NCBI RefSeq assembly: GCF_900177735.1
Contig: NZ_FXBB01000001.1
Location: forward strand, 186,001 to 250,000
Source of the DNA: Dethiosulfovibrio salsuginis
Lineage (GTDB): Bacteria > Synergistota > Synergistia > Synergistales > Dethiosulfovibrionaceae
Direction of reading: 5' to 3'
Length of the DNA: 64,000 nt
Positions 27,542-36,163 of this stretch are shown in pieces. The position numbers and the translations under genes are program-made. The notes under the pieces are model-generated. The model saw only the letters and a list, made by a program, of their open reading frames with translations, was not told the origin of the DNA and searched no databases. Each line of letters starts with the position of its first letter. Within the stretch, counting starts at the first letter, position 1.

Positions 27542-28633
27542 CTTTTTTTCCACCTTAGATAAGCCAGAAGGAATCGCTCCAAATCCCCGTCAAGAACCGC
27601 TGAGGCGTTGCCCGTTTCGACGGAGGTACGGTGGTCTTTTACCATGGTATAGGGATGAAGCACGTAGGACCTTATCTGGCTTCCCCAGCTTATCTCCTTT
27701 TTATCGTGAAGGCTATCCAACTCGTCTTGACGGGCGATAAGGGACAACTCATAGAGTTTTCCCTTCAGGACGTGAATAGCCACGGCCTTGTTCATGTGCT
27801 GAGACCTTTCGTTCTGACATGAGACCACTATGCCTGTAGGAAGATGAGTGATCCTTACCGCCGAATCGGTCATATTGACGTGCTGCCCTCCCGCTCCACT
27901 GGACCTAAAGGTATCTATCCTTAGATCCTCGGAGCGTATCTCGATCTCAGCGTCCTCAGGTAGGTCGGGGACGACGTCTACAGAGGCAAAACTGGTGTGT
28001 CTTCTCTTCGCCGTATCGAAAGGCGATATCCTGACAAGACGGTGAACGCCGACCTCCGCCTGAAGATAGCCATAAGCCAGAGCCCCCTCCACGGTAAAGG
28101 TGACCGTTTTAATTCCTCCCTCTTCGTCCCTCTGATAGTCCAGAACCTTGGTCTTATAGCCGTTATTCTCGCACCATCTGAGGTACATCCTGTAGAGGAT
28201 CTCCGCCCAGTCCTGAGAGTCCAGACCACCTGATCCTGCGTGAACGGTGACGATAGCGTTGCTGCGGTCGTACTGGCCGTCCAGCAGAAGCTCCATTCTC
28301 TTACGTTCTATTCTATCGTCGAGAGACTCAGATCTAGAAAAAAACTCATTCCTCAGGCCCTGATCGTCTTCTTCGCTCAGTAACTCCGCCAGAACCTCTA
28401 AATCGTTAAACTCATCGATAAGCCCATCCCAGTCGGATATCTGGTCCTCCATAGCCGCTAAATCGGAGGATATCCTCTGAGCGTCCTGCCTGCCCCAGAA
28501 GTCGGGCAGAGCCATTATCTCGTGAAGCCTCGAAACCTCCTGCTTTAATGCAGGCAGGTCAAAGACTTTCCTGCAGGTCGGACAGTAGAGCCTGAAGTTC
28601 CTCCAATGCTACAGATGTAGATACGGTATTCAT
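27538..28633 (-). CDS. prfB: Peptide chain release factor 2 with programmed +1 frameshift
   Basis: Recognises UGA and UAA stops. Zero frame runs from ATG at 28633 (after TGGAGG) for 24 codons to an in-frame TGA at 28561-28559. The context CTT-TGA-C is the classic RF2 slip site: moving +1 reads CTT then GAC and continues in the frame of MALPDFWGRQD to 27538, giving 364 residues, the standard RF2 length. AGGA lies 3 bases before CTT as the stimulating Shine-Dalgarno. GGQ is in SSGAGGQHVN and the codon-reading SPF in RISPFD. This autoregulates RF2 by UGA readthrough efficiency. Confidence 0.96.
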
Positions 28634-28677
28634 AGTTAAATCCTCCATTTCTCTACGTACAAAAGTTACTTCGCATC

Positions 28678-28686
28678 ATTATATCA
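28678..28686 (-). promoter_or_regulatory. Extended -10 promoter of prfB
   Basis: Minus strand TGATATAAT, an extended -10 about 45 bases before the prfB start. No good -35 is visible, consistent with extended -10 promoters. Confidence 0.65.
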
Positions 28687-28737
28687 TCTACAACAACCTA
28701 CGGTGATAGCTTAAGGGCTAGGATCCTTTTTTTGATG

Positions 28738-28743
28738 TATAAT
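28738..28743 (+). promoter_or_regulatory. Possible selD -10 element
   Basis: TATAAT 43 bases before the selD ATG, without a convincing -35 at the usual distance. Confidence 0.45.
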
Positions 28744-28786
28744 CTATAGGAATATCCTTTACCCTTATAAAGAAGGAGGTGGCTCT

Positions 28787-29824
28787 ATGGCCCGCTTAAC
28801 TGAAATGTCCAGAACCAGCGGCTGAGCCGCTAAGATAGGTCCGGCGGACCTAGAAGAAGTGCTGAGATCCTTTGAGGTTCCATCTGACGAAAGGCTGATA
28901 ACCTCCTGGGATTGCGGAGAGGACGCAGCTCTGTGGAAAATAGACGAAAATAGAGTTGGCATCCTGACACTGGATTTTATTACTCCCGTCGTAGACGATC
29001 CAGGAGAGTGGGGCGAGATAGCGGCGGCCAACGCCATAGGCGACGTTTTCGCCATGGGGGGCAAGCCTTTTATCGCCCTCAATATCGTGGCTTTCCCGAT
29101 CAACTGTCTCCCTGTCCAGAGCCTGAAAGAGCTGATGGACGGAGGGTACCGAAAGGTCAGGGAATCGGGGGCTTTTCTGGTAGGAGGACACAGCGTCGAG
29201 GACCAGGAACCTAAGTACGGCCTCTGTGTTTTCGGGGAGGTCGAGGCCGACTGTCTTTGGAAGGTAACCGGGGCAATGGCAGGAGACAAGCTAATACTCA
29301 CCAAGCCATTAGGAGCTGGCATAATGGTCACCGGCATAAAAGCCGACATGGTAGAGGACCAACGTGCCGTCCAGGAGGGAGTAAAGTGGATGAGAACCTT
29401 GAACGACCTTCCTCTCAAGATGCCCAAAGATCTTCGGAAAGAGGTACACAGCTGCACCGACGTGACAGGATTCGGCTTCGCTGGCCATGCCCTTGATATG
29501 CTGTCAAAAAGCGACCTGAACCTGAACCTGAGTATGAGCTCACTTCCCCTCATGAAAGGGACCATGGAGCTAGCGGCGATGGGGCTGGTCCCTGCAGGGG
29601 CCTACGCCAACAGGTCCCTTTACCAGAGCAAAGTAGACGGACTGGAAGGAGAGGACCCTTTACAGGACTTTCTCTTCGATCCCCAGACCAGCGGAGGCCT
29701 ATTATTGGCGGTGTCTCCTGAGAGATCAGAGGAACTACTTGAGTTCGCCATAGAGGCGGGATTCGAGAAGAGCGCCATAATAGGAGAGTTCTCCGAAGGC
29801 TCAGGCCGTCTAGTGCTTACTTAA
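28787..29824 (+). CDS. selD: Selenide, water dikinase, selenocysteine-containing
   Basis: Makes selenophosphate, the selenium donor for Sec-tRNA. ATG at 28787 is 7 bases after AAGGAGG. Reading through the TGA at 28823-28825 gives SG-U-AAKIGP: Sec at residue 13 in place of the usual catalytic Cys, three residues before the essential Lys. The frame then runs 345 residues to TAA with SelD motifs LDFITPVVDDP, ANAIGDVFAMGG, GGHSVED, DVTGFGFAGHA and DPQTSGGLL. A stem-loop just after the TGA fits a bacterial SECIS. A conventional gene call would begin at the GTG at 28859 and lose the active site. Confidence 0.97.
28836..28852 (+). promoter_or_regulatory. bSECIS-like hairpin of selD
   Basis: TAGGTCC-GGC-GGACCTA: a 7-bp perfect stem with loop GGC, opening 10 bases after the UGA; the loop begins 17 bases after it. 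A G in the first loop positions and this distance match the described bacterial SECIS model. Confidence 0.85.
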
Positions 29825-29926
29825 GGGAACCTCCAAATACGATGATCCTCGGAGAGATCGTTCCGACGGAGCCCTGGACAGGGCGAAACGGCCTCTCCGA
29901 GGAAACTCGAAGGTGATTTTTTAGTC
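29825..29926. repeat. Nested palindromic repeat, copy A (short form)
   Basis: Shares the 19-base outer arm CCTCGGAGAGATCGTTCCG (29847-29865) with copies at 40595 and 52976; the opposite arm is at 29884-29902 with three differences. The centre is reduced to one hairpin GCCCTG-GA-CAGGGC (29871-29884). It lies between the convergent ends of selD and the next gene, and ends in ATTTTTTAG, so it can act as a bidirectional terminator. Confidence 0.85.
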
Positions 29927-30769
29927 TCTTACGTTTCTTAAGACGTTCCAGACCGCCAGGTAACGGTCGTATAGGGCACTTACAGGATCAACGTCGACAT
30001 CTAGAGGACGCACTACGACTATAGGATATGCTCCCGGAGGCAGGGACAACTGAAGGCCGGAGCGGTAGTCCAAAAGCAGGGCATCGTAGCCCTCCATAGA
30101 TCTGATTAGTTCGCCTAAAGCCCTGTCCCTCTCTTTTGCCCTTTTCTTCGTTAGCACTTCGTCCACCATAGCCCTGACCTTTCCGTCGTCATGGGTAACA
30201 GTGCATCCAGTGGCCCGAAATAGGCGATCCTGAGAGCCCGAGAGGTCGAGAATACTGGCACCGGCGAGGAGTTTTCTCCCCATCGAAACGGTACTATCTA
30301 GTCTGCTCTGAAACTCCGCTAGTCTTCTTTGGTAATACTCGTACCCCTGGGGATCGAGATCGGCCATAGCCACCAGGACCCTCTGTCCTATAAAAGGCAG
30401 GGTCCCTGGATCGGAGAAGACCTGTGCCAGGTTTTGACTGTCGGGAAAGTCCCTGTAAAGGATCTCTACCCTTGCAGACTCCCCTAACGACCCTCTGAAG
30501 GATTTTATTTCCTTCCTGTCCATAGCCATAGCTTTTTTTGTGGCATCCAGATCTTTTTCCCTGAATTTTACAATCTCGCCCTCCTTATTCCATCCGGAAA
30601 GGGGTACGACTTTAACGTTCACCCCGCCGATAAAGGCGACAAGGGCGGCCAGCCAGGGGTTAGTCACAGCTATATTCCACCTGGCCTCCGCCGCTACAGG
30701 CGTAAAAATCGACAGGGCCAGGACGATAGGGATAACCTTCGTCCTGGCCTTTATTATTTTAAGCCTCAT
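29921..30769 (-). CDS. Putative periplasmic solute-binding protein (ZnuA/TroA-like)
   Basis: 282 residues with a clear signal peptide (MRLKIIKARTKVIPIVLALS..VAAEA, cleavage near AEA-RW). The mature part has NPWLAALVAFIGGVNVKVVPLSGW near its start and a middle Y-rich helix YYQRRLAEFQSRLDSTVSMGRKLLAGASILDLSG that resembles metal-binding ABC solute receptors of the TroA/ZnuA fold. The usual His ligand set is not evident, so the ligand is uncertain. The ATG at 30769 overlaps the pyrE 3' end by 11 bases, so it is the last gene of the pyr operon. No transporter partner genes are adjacent. Confidence 0.6.
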   Translation of the reverse strand: MRLKIIKARTKVIPIVLALSIFTPVAAEARWNIAVTNPWLAALVAFIGGVNVKVVPLSGWNKEGEIVKFREKDLDATKKAMAMDRKEIKSFRGSLGESARVEILYRDFPDSQNLAQVFSDPGTLPFIGQRVLVAMADLDPQGYEYYQRRLAEFQSRLDSTVSMGRKLLAGASILDLSGSQDRLFRATGCTVTHDDGKVRAMVDEVLTKKRAKERDRALGELIRSMEGYDALLLDYRSGLQLSLPPGAYPIVVVRPLDVDVDPVSALYDRYLAVWNVLRNVRD

Positions 30770-31343
30770 CGACCTTTCTGCTTCCGGGCTTATAGGGCTT
30801 ACTTCCGTCTGCACACAGAGGGCAGTCATCAGGGGAGTAGACAGGGAAAGATACCTTCCAAAGGGACAGAGGATCCCTCTTGAGCCTGTGATTGCCGCCG
30901 CTCCTGTCAACTATGCAGCAGGTGTCCTCCCACAGACACCCTGCAGCCTCCAGATGCTCTCGAACTTCCTCCGCCGAACCACCGGTGGTTATAACATCCT
31001 CTACCACGACGAATTTCTTGCCCTCAGGAACCGGAAAGCGACGAAGCTTCATGTTACCCTCCTCCCTCTCGCAGAACAGAAAGGGAACACCGAGAGCCCT
31101 GGCCACCTCGTGGCCTATTATCAAGCCACCGACCGCAGGGGAAACTACGAAATCGACCTGCCTACCGGAAAGGGCGGAAGCTATCTGAGCACCTGCGTAG
31201 GCGGCGTTATCGGGAAAACGGAGCATCATAGCGCACTGCATATAGTGACCGCTGTGCTTCCCGGAGGTCAAAAGGAAATGCCCTTTAAGATAGGCGCCGG
31301 AATCTACCATCATTTTTTCCAACCGCTGCTGAACTTCACTCAT
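30759..31343 (-). CDS. pyrE: Orotate phosphoribosyltransferase
   Basis: Converts orotate plus PRPP to OMP. The 194-aa protein has the PRPP motif VVVEDVITTGGSAEEV (about residues 116-131) and KGHFLLTSGKHSGHY near the N-terminus, the short-form arrangement. Its ATG overlaps the pyrF stop (ATGA). Operon order here is pyrR-pyrB-pyrC-like-pyrK-pyrD-pyrF-pyrE. Confidence 0.96.
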   Translation of the reverse strand: MSEVQQRLEKMMVDSGAYLKGHFLLTSGKHSGHYMQCAMMLRFPDNAAYAGAQIASALSGRQVDFVVSPAVGGLIIGHEVARALGVPFLFCEREEGNMKLRRFPVPEGKKFVVVEDVITTGGSAEEVREHLEAAGCLWEDTCCIVDRSGGNHRLKRDPLSLWKVSFPVYSPDDCPLCADGSKPYKPGSRKVDEA

Positions 31344-32050
31344 TTGCTCAACCCCTCCTGGATAGACTGAGATATTAGGGACATGGCCTGGTCGATATCC
31401 GGTGCGGTATAGATAGGACGTCCCATCACTACGTAGTCCGCGCCGTTACGAAAGGCATCGCAGGGGGTGGCTACTCTGGTCTGGTCGTCTCCCCCGGGGG
31501 TCAGTCTTACTCCGGGGACTACCTTCAACAGATCGGGAGAGGCCACGGAGGCTATTATAGGCAGGTCCAAAGGAGAGCAGACTACTCCGTCCATGCCACA
31601 ATCTCCACAGAGCCATGCCCTCTTTTTAAGGGCCTCATCCATGGGACAGCCGGGGGTAGCCTCGGCCCAGACCTCCTCGCTGAAACTGGTGAGTACGGAT
31701 ATCCCAAAGAGCTTCATAGAGGAACCCATCTTATCTCTGGCGGCCACAGCTTCCTCCATCATCCTTCTTCCACCGGCGGCGTGAAGGGTCAGGGACCATA
31801 GCCCTATATCCCCAAAAGCCTCTACCGCTATCTTTATGGTGTTAGGGATATCGTGGAGCTTTAGATCCAGGAAAACCTTAAATCCGTAATCCACCATTTC
31901 CTTGACGAAAGAAGTTCCTCCCAAGGCGAAGAGCCTGGGGCCTATCTTAACGTAATCGACCTTTCCTTTTACGACGTCCATAGTCCTTCTGGCTGTCGCC
32001 AGAGAATCCACATCCAACGCCAGAATAAGGGGCAAAGAGTCCCGGTTCAT
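31340..32050 (-). CDS. pyrF: Orotidine 5'-phosphate decarboxylase
   Basis: Final step to UMP. 236 residues with ALDVD at the start, the catalytic Asp/Lys motif FLDLKLHDIPNTI (about residues 59-71) and the phosphate-gripping GVR.TPGGD segment. It lies between pyrD and pyrE with a 4-base overlap to pyrE. Confidence 0.97.
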   Translation of the reverse strand: MNRDSLPLILALDVDSLATARRTMDVVKGKVDYVKIGPRLFALGGTSFVKEMVDYGFKVFLDLKLHDIPNTIKIAVEAFGDIGLWSLTLHAAGGRRMMEEAVAARDKMGSSMKLFGISVLTSFSEEVWAEATPGCPMDEALKKRAWLCGDCGMDGVVCSPLDLPIIASVASPDLLKVVPGVRLTPGGDDQTRVATPCDAFRNGADYVVMGRPIYTAPDIDQAMSLISQSIQEGLSK

Positions 32051-32069
32051 AAAAAACCTCCTAAAATAT

Positions 32070-32981
32070 CTATCTGGCCACGCCGACCAGCTCGGAAACG
32101 TGTTTTACGCCTTCCGCCTCCATGTAACGAGAGAGGCCTTTACAGATGGACTCAGGCATATGAAGGTCCCTGAAAAGTCCGGTTCCTACCTCCACCGCCG
32201 AGGCTCCCGCCATAACCATAGAGAGGAGGTCCTCCCAGGAACTCACCCCGCCACAGCCTATTATAGGAATGGACACCGCACCGGCGACCTGCCATACCAG
32301 TCGCAAAGAGAGGGGGAAGACGGCGGGACCGGAAAACCCCGCTACCTTACGGGCGAACACCGGCTTTCTAGCCTTGACGTCCATCGCCATACCTAGCCAG
32401 GTATTAGCTACCACCAGAGCGTCAGCGCCGGACTCCTGAGCCGCACGACCTACAGCCTCAGGATCGGGGGCCTGAGGGGTCATTTTTACCCAAAGGGGGC
32501 CAGACCAGCGGGATCTGACCATAGAGACCGCCTGGCCGGTCAAAACGGGGCTAACTCCCCAGGACATACAGCCGTGATCCACGTTAGGACAGGAGACGTT
32601 GAGCTCTAGGGCAGTTATACGGTCGGAAACCGGCACAAGCCTCTCCACCATCCTTATAAGTCCTTTCTCGTCCTCCATGGATACGTTGGCGATTATAGGC
32701 ACACCTCTGCCCTCTAATTCGGGGAGTTTTTTGTCCACAAAATCGTCTATGCCGGTGTTCTGAAGGCCTATGCTGTTGAGAAGCCCACAGGGAGTCTCCC
32801 ACACCCTTACCCCCGGGTTACCCTCTTTTTTACCGTCGGTTATGGCCTTTGAGCATACCGCCCCGACATGACCAAGGAGATCGTCCCTCCAGAGTTCTTC
32901 GTCGTATCCCCAGGTTCCTGAGGCGATAACGATAGGGGTTTTCAGGGAAACCGACCCAATTTTAACCGAAAGATCAGCCAT
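32070..32981 (-). CDS. pyrD: Dihydroorotate dehydrogenase B, catalytic subunit
   Basis: FMN-containing class 1B enzyme that oxidises dihydroorotate and passes electrons to PyrK. It has IVIASGTWGY, the NVSCPNVDHG motif with a Cys as catalytic base two segments from it (typical of class 1), and the FMN phosphate site GCGGVSSWED. The ATG at 32981 overlaps pyrK by 8 bases and follows GGAGGTGG; the gene has 303 residues. Confidence 0.95.
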   Translation of the reverse strand: MADLSVKIGSVSLKTPIVIASGTWGYDEELWRDDLLGHVGAVCSKAITDGKKEGNPGVRVWETPCGLLNSIGLQNTGIDDFVDKKLPELEGRGVPIIANVSMEDEKGLIRMVERLVPVSDRITALELNVSCPNVDHGCMSWGVSPVLTGQAVSMVRSRWSGPLWVKMTPQAPDPEAVGRAAQESGADALVVANTWLGMAMDVKARKPVFARKVAGFSGPAVFPLSLRLVWQVAGAVSIPIIGCGGVSSWEDLLSMVMAGASAVEVGTGLFRDLHMPESICKGLSRYMEAEGVKHVSELVGVAR

Positions 32982-33720
32982 TCCAGACCACCTCCTGGAG
33001 GTCGAACACCGGGCCGTCGGCACAAACCCTTTTTTTGCCCGAGGAGGTCTCGATAACGCAACCGGAGCAGGCCCCTATTCCACAGGCCATCCGGCTCTCC
33101 ATACTCACCTGACAGTCTTTTAGCCCCATATTAGCCATAGCGGCCATCATAGGACCAGGACCGCAGGCCATCACGGAGACGTCTTCATCGGGGCTTAATC
33201 CTTTCAGGGAGTTGCCTTTTGACCCTAAAGAACCGTCGTCGGAGAAGACCTCGAGCTCAGGACATCTCCTCTTTAGCCACAGGACAAAGGACTCCCAACG
33301 GCCGTTAGGGACCCCTAGAACGAACCTTCCAGCTCCGAAACGATCCCTGGCGAAAAGCAAAGGGGCAGATCCTAAGGTTCCTGCGACATAAACAGGGGAA
33401 GATGAGGGCTTTGAGAACCCTCTACCCATAGGTCCTCGCACGACTAGGGGATCGCCGGGCTTCCTCTGGGCTAACATCTCGGTTCCCCTACCGACGACCT
33501 GGAGAAGTATCTCTATATCATCCCCGATCACTCCGGCCACCGCAAAGGGCCTCATCAGCAGAGGGTCAAGTCCCCAAGCGGGATCCCTCAACAGGATAAA
33601 CTGTCCCGGCTCCACCTCACAGGCCAATTCGGGACATCTGGCCCGCAGATAGACCACATCCTCACCGATAAGCTCTACCGAGGTTAAAACCGCAGAATAA
33701 TCGTCTACGCCACGCCCCAT
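32974..33720 (-). CDS. pyrK: Dihydroorotate dehydrogenase electron transfer subunit
   Basis: FAD and 2Fe-2S subunit that passes electrons from PyrD to NAD. The N-terminal FAD domain has LLMRPFAVAG and the NAD-binding CGPGPMMAAMA. The C-terminal cluster cysteines are in CGIGACSGCVIETSSGKKRVCADGP. Length 248. PyrK beside pyrD confirms the class 1B dehydrogenase and NAD as acceptor. Confidence 0.96.
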   Translation of the reverse strand: MGRGVDDYSAVLTSVELIGEDVVYLRARCPELACEVEPGQFILLRDPAWGLDPLLMRPFAVAGVIGDDIEILLQVVGRGTEMLAQRKPGDPLVVRGPMGRGFSKPSSSPVYVAGTLGSAPLLFARDRFGAGRFVLGVPNGRWESFVLWLKRRCPELEVFSDDGSLGSKGNSLKGLSPDEDVSVMACGPGPMMAAMANMGLKDCQVSMESRMACGIGACSGCVIETSSGKKRVCADGPVFDLQEVVWNG

Positions 33721-33739
33721 GAAACCTCCCCCTCTCAGA

Positions 33740-34618
33740 TCAACAGCCTAAAATACCCGAAGGACCGGAGGAAAGACAGTGGATAAGCCTATCTTTAGGG
33801 ATCTGAGGGCACCTACTCTCCCTGACCTCAAAGAGACTATCGATCCACCTATCGTAGTCCGTTCCGCCGAAAGGGGCTTCCTCGAAAGGAACCATCCTCT
33901 CCTCCTCGGATATACCTACGTAACCGCTGGTAACTACGTCCACCGTACCGTCGCCTATGGCCTCCCACAGAGCCTTCTGTTCTTTCTCAGACCTAAGGGG
34001 CACCGCCGTCTTAAAAGACGGATCCCAGCAGGAGTTTATCAGATCCTCCTCGGTTAGGCACAGACTTGTCGCTACGACGGAACAGCTACAGTTCAACCCT
34101 TCGTCTTTAAAGGACCTGATGATCTCGATGGACCTGGCGGTGGATATGCCGTGAAGATGGACCGAAACCCCCGACTCTCTCGATAGCTCCAGGGCTCTGA
34201 ATACACCGGTAGACTCGGCTACCGATGGAAATCCCTTCATGCCGGAGATACTTGAGGCCCTCCCCTCGGCGACCTGGGAATCGGAGGTCATGGACATATC
34301 GTCAGGTATGAGCGCAAGCCGACAGTTCATGTCGGAACAGTAGGACATAACGGTCCTCAAAAGCTTGCTATCTCCGCCAAGTCTCCGTCCTCCGTACAAC
34401 AGGGAGGTTCTGGAGATCTCTTTGAGCTTTCTCATCTCCTTCATCGAGCCATCCTGTCCTACGGCACAGGGAATGGACCGTATATCCACACCTCCGGTGA
34501 GTCCATCTCTAACGGGAGAGACGATCCCTACAGAGGCTATTCCCTGATCCTTTGCCTTTAAGGCAAGCTGATCCAGAGAGACGCTGCCTAGGTCGACGAA
34601 AAGGTCTACGAATCCCAT
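33740..34618 (-). CDS. Dihydroorotase-like protein lacking catalytic metal ligands
   Basis: 292 residues aligning by pattern with the PyrC encoded at 36164 but with the active site gone. FVDLFVDLG (3-11) replaces the metal motif DVHVHFREPG; IPDD (104-107) replaces HCED; HLHGIST (154-160) replaces HVQHVST; TSGYVG (230-235) replaces TDHAPH. Only the fold-defining stretches such as ARSIEIIRSF and KTAVPLR..LWEAIGDGTVDVV remain. The ATG at 34618 overlaps the pyrB stop (TAATG). It is probably a structural partner of aspartate carbamoyltransferase, as known for inactive dihydroorotases in some bacteria; this is inferred from position. Confidence 0.82.
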   Translation of the reverse strand: MGFVDLFVDLGSVSLDQLALKAKDQGIASVGIVSPVRDGLTGGVDIRSIPCAVGQDGSMKEMRKLKEISRTSLLYGGRRLGGDSKLLRTVMSYCSDMNCRLALIPDDMSMTSDSQVAEGRASSISGMKGFPSVAESTGVFRALELSRESGVSVHLHGISTARSIEIIRSFKDEGLNCSCSVVATSLCLTEEDLINSCWDPSFKTAVPLRSEKEQKALWEAIGDGTVDVVTSGYVGISEEERMVPFEEAPFGGTDYDRWIDSLFEVRESRCPQIPKDRLIHCLSSGPSGILGC

Positions 34619-35541
34619 TATGCCACACCTCCAAGGCAAAGGTCCAATATGGCCATTCTGGCGGCCACTCCGCTTCTGACCTGATCAAGTATCAGATTAT
34701 TTGGTCCGTCGGCTACGGCAGAGGATATCTCGACCCCTCGATTGATAGGGCCAGGATGCATTATCAAAGTTCCCTGAGGTATCGACTCGGTAGACGCGCC
34801 GAAATAACGATGATATTCGTCCGTAGAGGGGAAGAATTCCTCCTGCTGCTGCCTTTCCTTCTGGATCCTCAGAAGATAGACTATTCCGGCGTCTTTAACC
34901 TCCTGGAGGCCATCGGGACGGTAGACGCCGCCGAGGCTTTCAACATCCGCAGGCATCAGGGATTTAGGTCCTGCGAAGGTTATACGAGCTCCCATGGTGG
35001 AAAAAGCTCGAGCGACGCTTCTGGCCACCCTGCTGTGCCCTACATCTCCCGCTATCACCACCGGAACTCCGTCCAGGCTTCCTAGGGCCTCGGTGGCCGA
35101 CAGGAGATCCAACAGAGCCTGGGTCGGGTGGCTCCTGGCACCGTCGCCACCGTTTATGATAGCGACACCGGGAAGGAGCTTCTGTAGGAAGAGGGGAAAG
35201 CCAGCCCTGCCATGGCGAACCACTAGACCATCGATTCCCATCGCCTTTAAAGTCCATGCCGTATCCCTGAGGGTTTCCCCTTTCGACAGGCTCGATCCCG
35301 AAGAGGACCAGTCTATAACGTCGGCACCGAGAAGCTTTTCGGCCATCTCAAAGGACACCTTAGTTCTGGTGGAGGGCTCGAAGAAAAGGTTGACCACCAC
35401 TCTGCCCTTTAATATGTCTTTCTTTCTACCGGACGTCGAATCCAGCGATCTTTTGTAATCGGAAGCAAGACCTAAAAAGACCTCGTAGTCCTCTCTGGAC
35501 CAATCGCAAAGATCGGTCAGACCCTTTCTTTCCCAGCTCAT
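34618..35541 (-). CDS. pyrB: Aspartate carbamoyltransferase catalytic chain
   Basis: Condenses carbamoyl phosphate with aspartate. 307 residues with the carbamoyl-phosphate loop FFEPSTRTKVSFEMA (about residues 52-66), a GDGARSHPTQALLD segment and HPGPINRG near the end. No pyrI regulatory gene is adjacent. It overlaps pyrR by 4 bases and the pyrC-like pseudoenzyme by one base, so the three are tightly coupled. Confidence 0.97.
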   Translation of the reverse strand: MSWERKGLTDLCDWSREDYEVFLGLASDYKRSLDSTSGRKKDILKGRVVVNLFFEPSTRTKVSFEMAEKLLGADVIDWSSSGSSLSKGETLRDTAWTLKAMGIDGLVVRHGRAGFPLFLQKLLPGVAIINGGDGARSHPTQALLDLLSATEALGSLDGVPVVIAGDVGHSRVARSVARAFSTMGARITFAGPKSLMPADVESLGGVYRPDGLQEVKDAGIVYLLRIQKERQQQEEFFPSTDEYHRYFGASTESIPQGTLIMHPGPINRGVEISSAVADGPNNLILDQVRSGVAARMAILDLCLGGVA

Positions 35542-36092
35542 ATAGCGACCTCCCTGTCACAGATAACAACTCTGTCCTCTCCGTCCAGTTCCTTAACCTT
35601 TACCTCAACGATTTCGCTACTCGATGTAGGGACCATTTTCCCCAGATAATCGGGCTGAATGGGAAGTTCTCTGTGTCCCCTGTCTATCAATATGGCGAGC
35701 TGAACCGACGCCGGCCTTCCTAGATCCATCAGAGCGTCCAGCGCAGCCCTGATCGTCCTTCCGGTGAACAGCACATCGTCCACTAAAACCAGATTCTTGC
35801 CGGATATGGATACCGGAATCGACGTGCTGTGAACTACAGGATCGTCCGATAGCACCGCTAGATCGTCTCTGTACAGGGTTATATCCAGCTCCCCTGAGGG
35901 TATCTTGCTTCCCTCAGAATCTCTGAGCATATTCCTTATCCTGGAGGCCAGATGGACACCACGCCTCTGAATTCCCAGAATCACCAGATCCCCTACTCCA
36001 CGGTTTTTCTCGACTATTTCGTTGGCTATTCTGCGAAGGACCCTATCCATGTCCTCTTCGGTCATTACTATGGTTTTTTCCCTTAAGTTCAA
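35538..36092 (-). CDS. pyrR: PyrR: pyr regulator / uracil phosphoribosyltransferase
   Basis: 184-aa bifunctional protein with the PRPP loop LVLVDDVLFTGRTIRAALDAL (about residues 98-118) and LGIQRRGVHLASRI, typical of PyrR. The start is TTG at 36092, 8 bases after AGGAGG. First gene of the pyr operon. The leader from the promoter at 36125 is only about 25 bases, too short for a classic PyrR attenuator upstream of pyrR, so control by attenuation is not evident here. Confidence 0.93.
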   Translation of the reverse strand: MNLREKTIVMTEEDMDRVLRRIANEIVEKNRGVGDLVILGIQRRGVHLASRIRNMLRDSEGSKIPSGELDITLYRDDLAVLSDDPVVHSTSIPVSISGKNLVLVDDVLFTGRTIRAALDALMDLGRPASVQLAILIDRGHRELPIQPDYLGKMVPTSSSEIVEVKVKELDGEDRVVICDREVAI

Positions 36093-36124
36093 GACATACG
36101 CCTCCTAACCGTCAGGCTGGAGGA

Positions 36125-36153
36125 ATTATATCAGGGCAAAAACTTTTTTGCAA
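36125..36153 (-). promoter_or_regulatory. pyr operon promoter
   Basis: Minus strand TTGCAA, 17-base spacer, TATAAT, with TGA before it as an extended -10. The -35 lies inside the palindrome TGCAACCGGTTGCA (36149-36162), which may be a pyrC 3' hairpin or a protein-binding site. Confidence 0.88.
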
Positions 36154-36163
36154 CCGGTTGCAC

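Noticed and set aside
28515-28517. ATG at 28515 as the prfB start
   Set aside because: It lies inside the RF2 N-terminal domain; the frameshift explanation restores the normal 364-residue protein.
28859-28861. GTG at 28859 as the selD start
   Set aside because: It would drop the active-site Sec and Lys; the upstream ATG with a strong ribosome site and bSECIS fits better.
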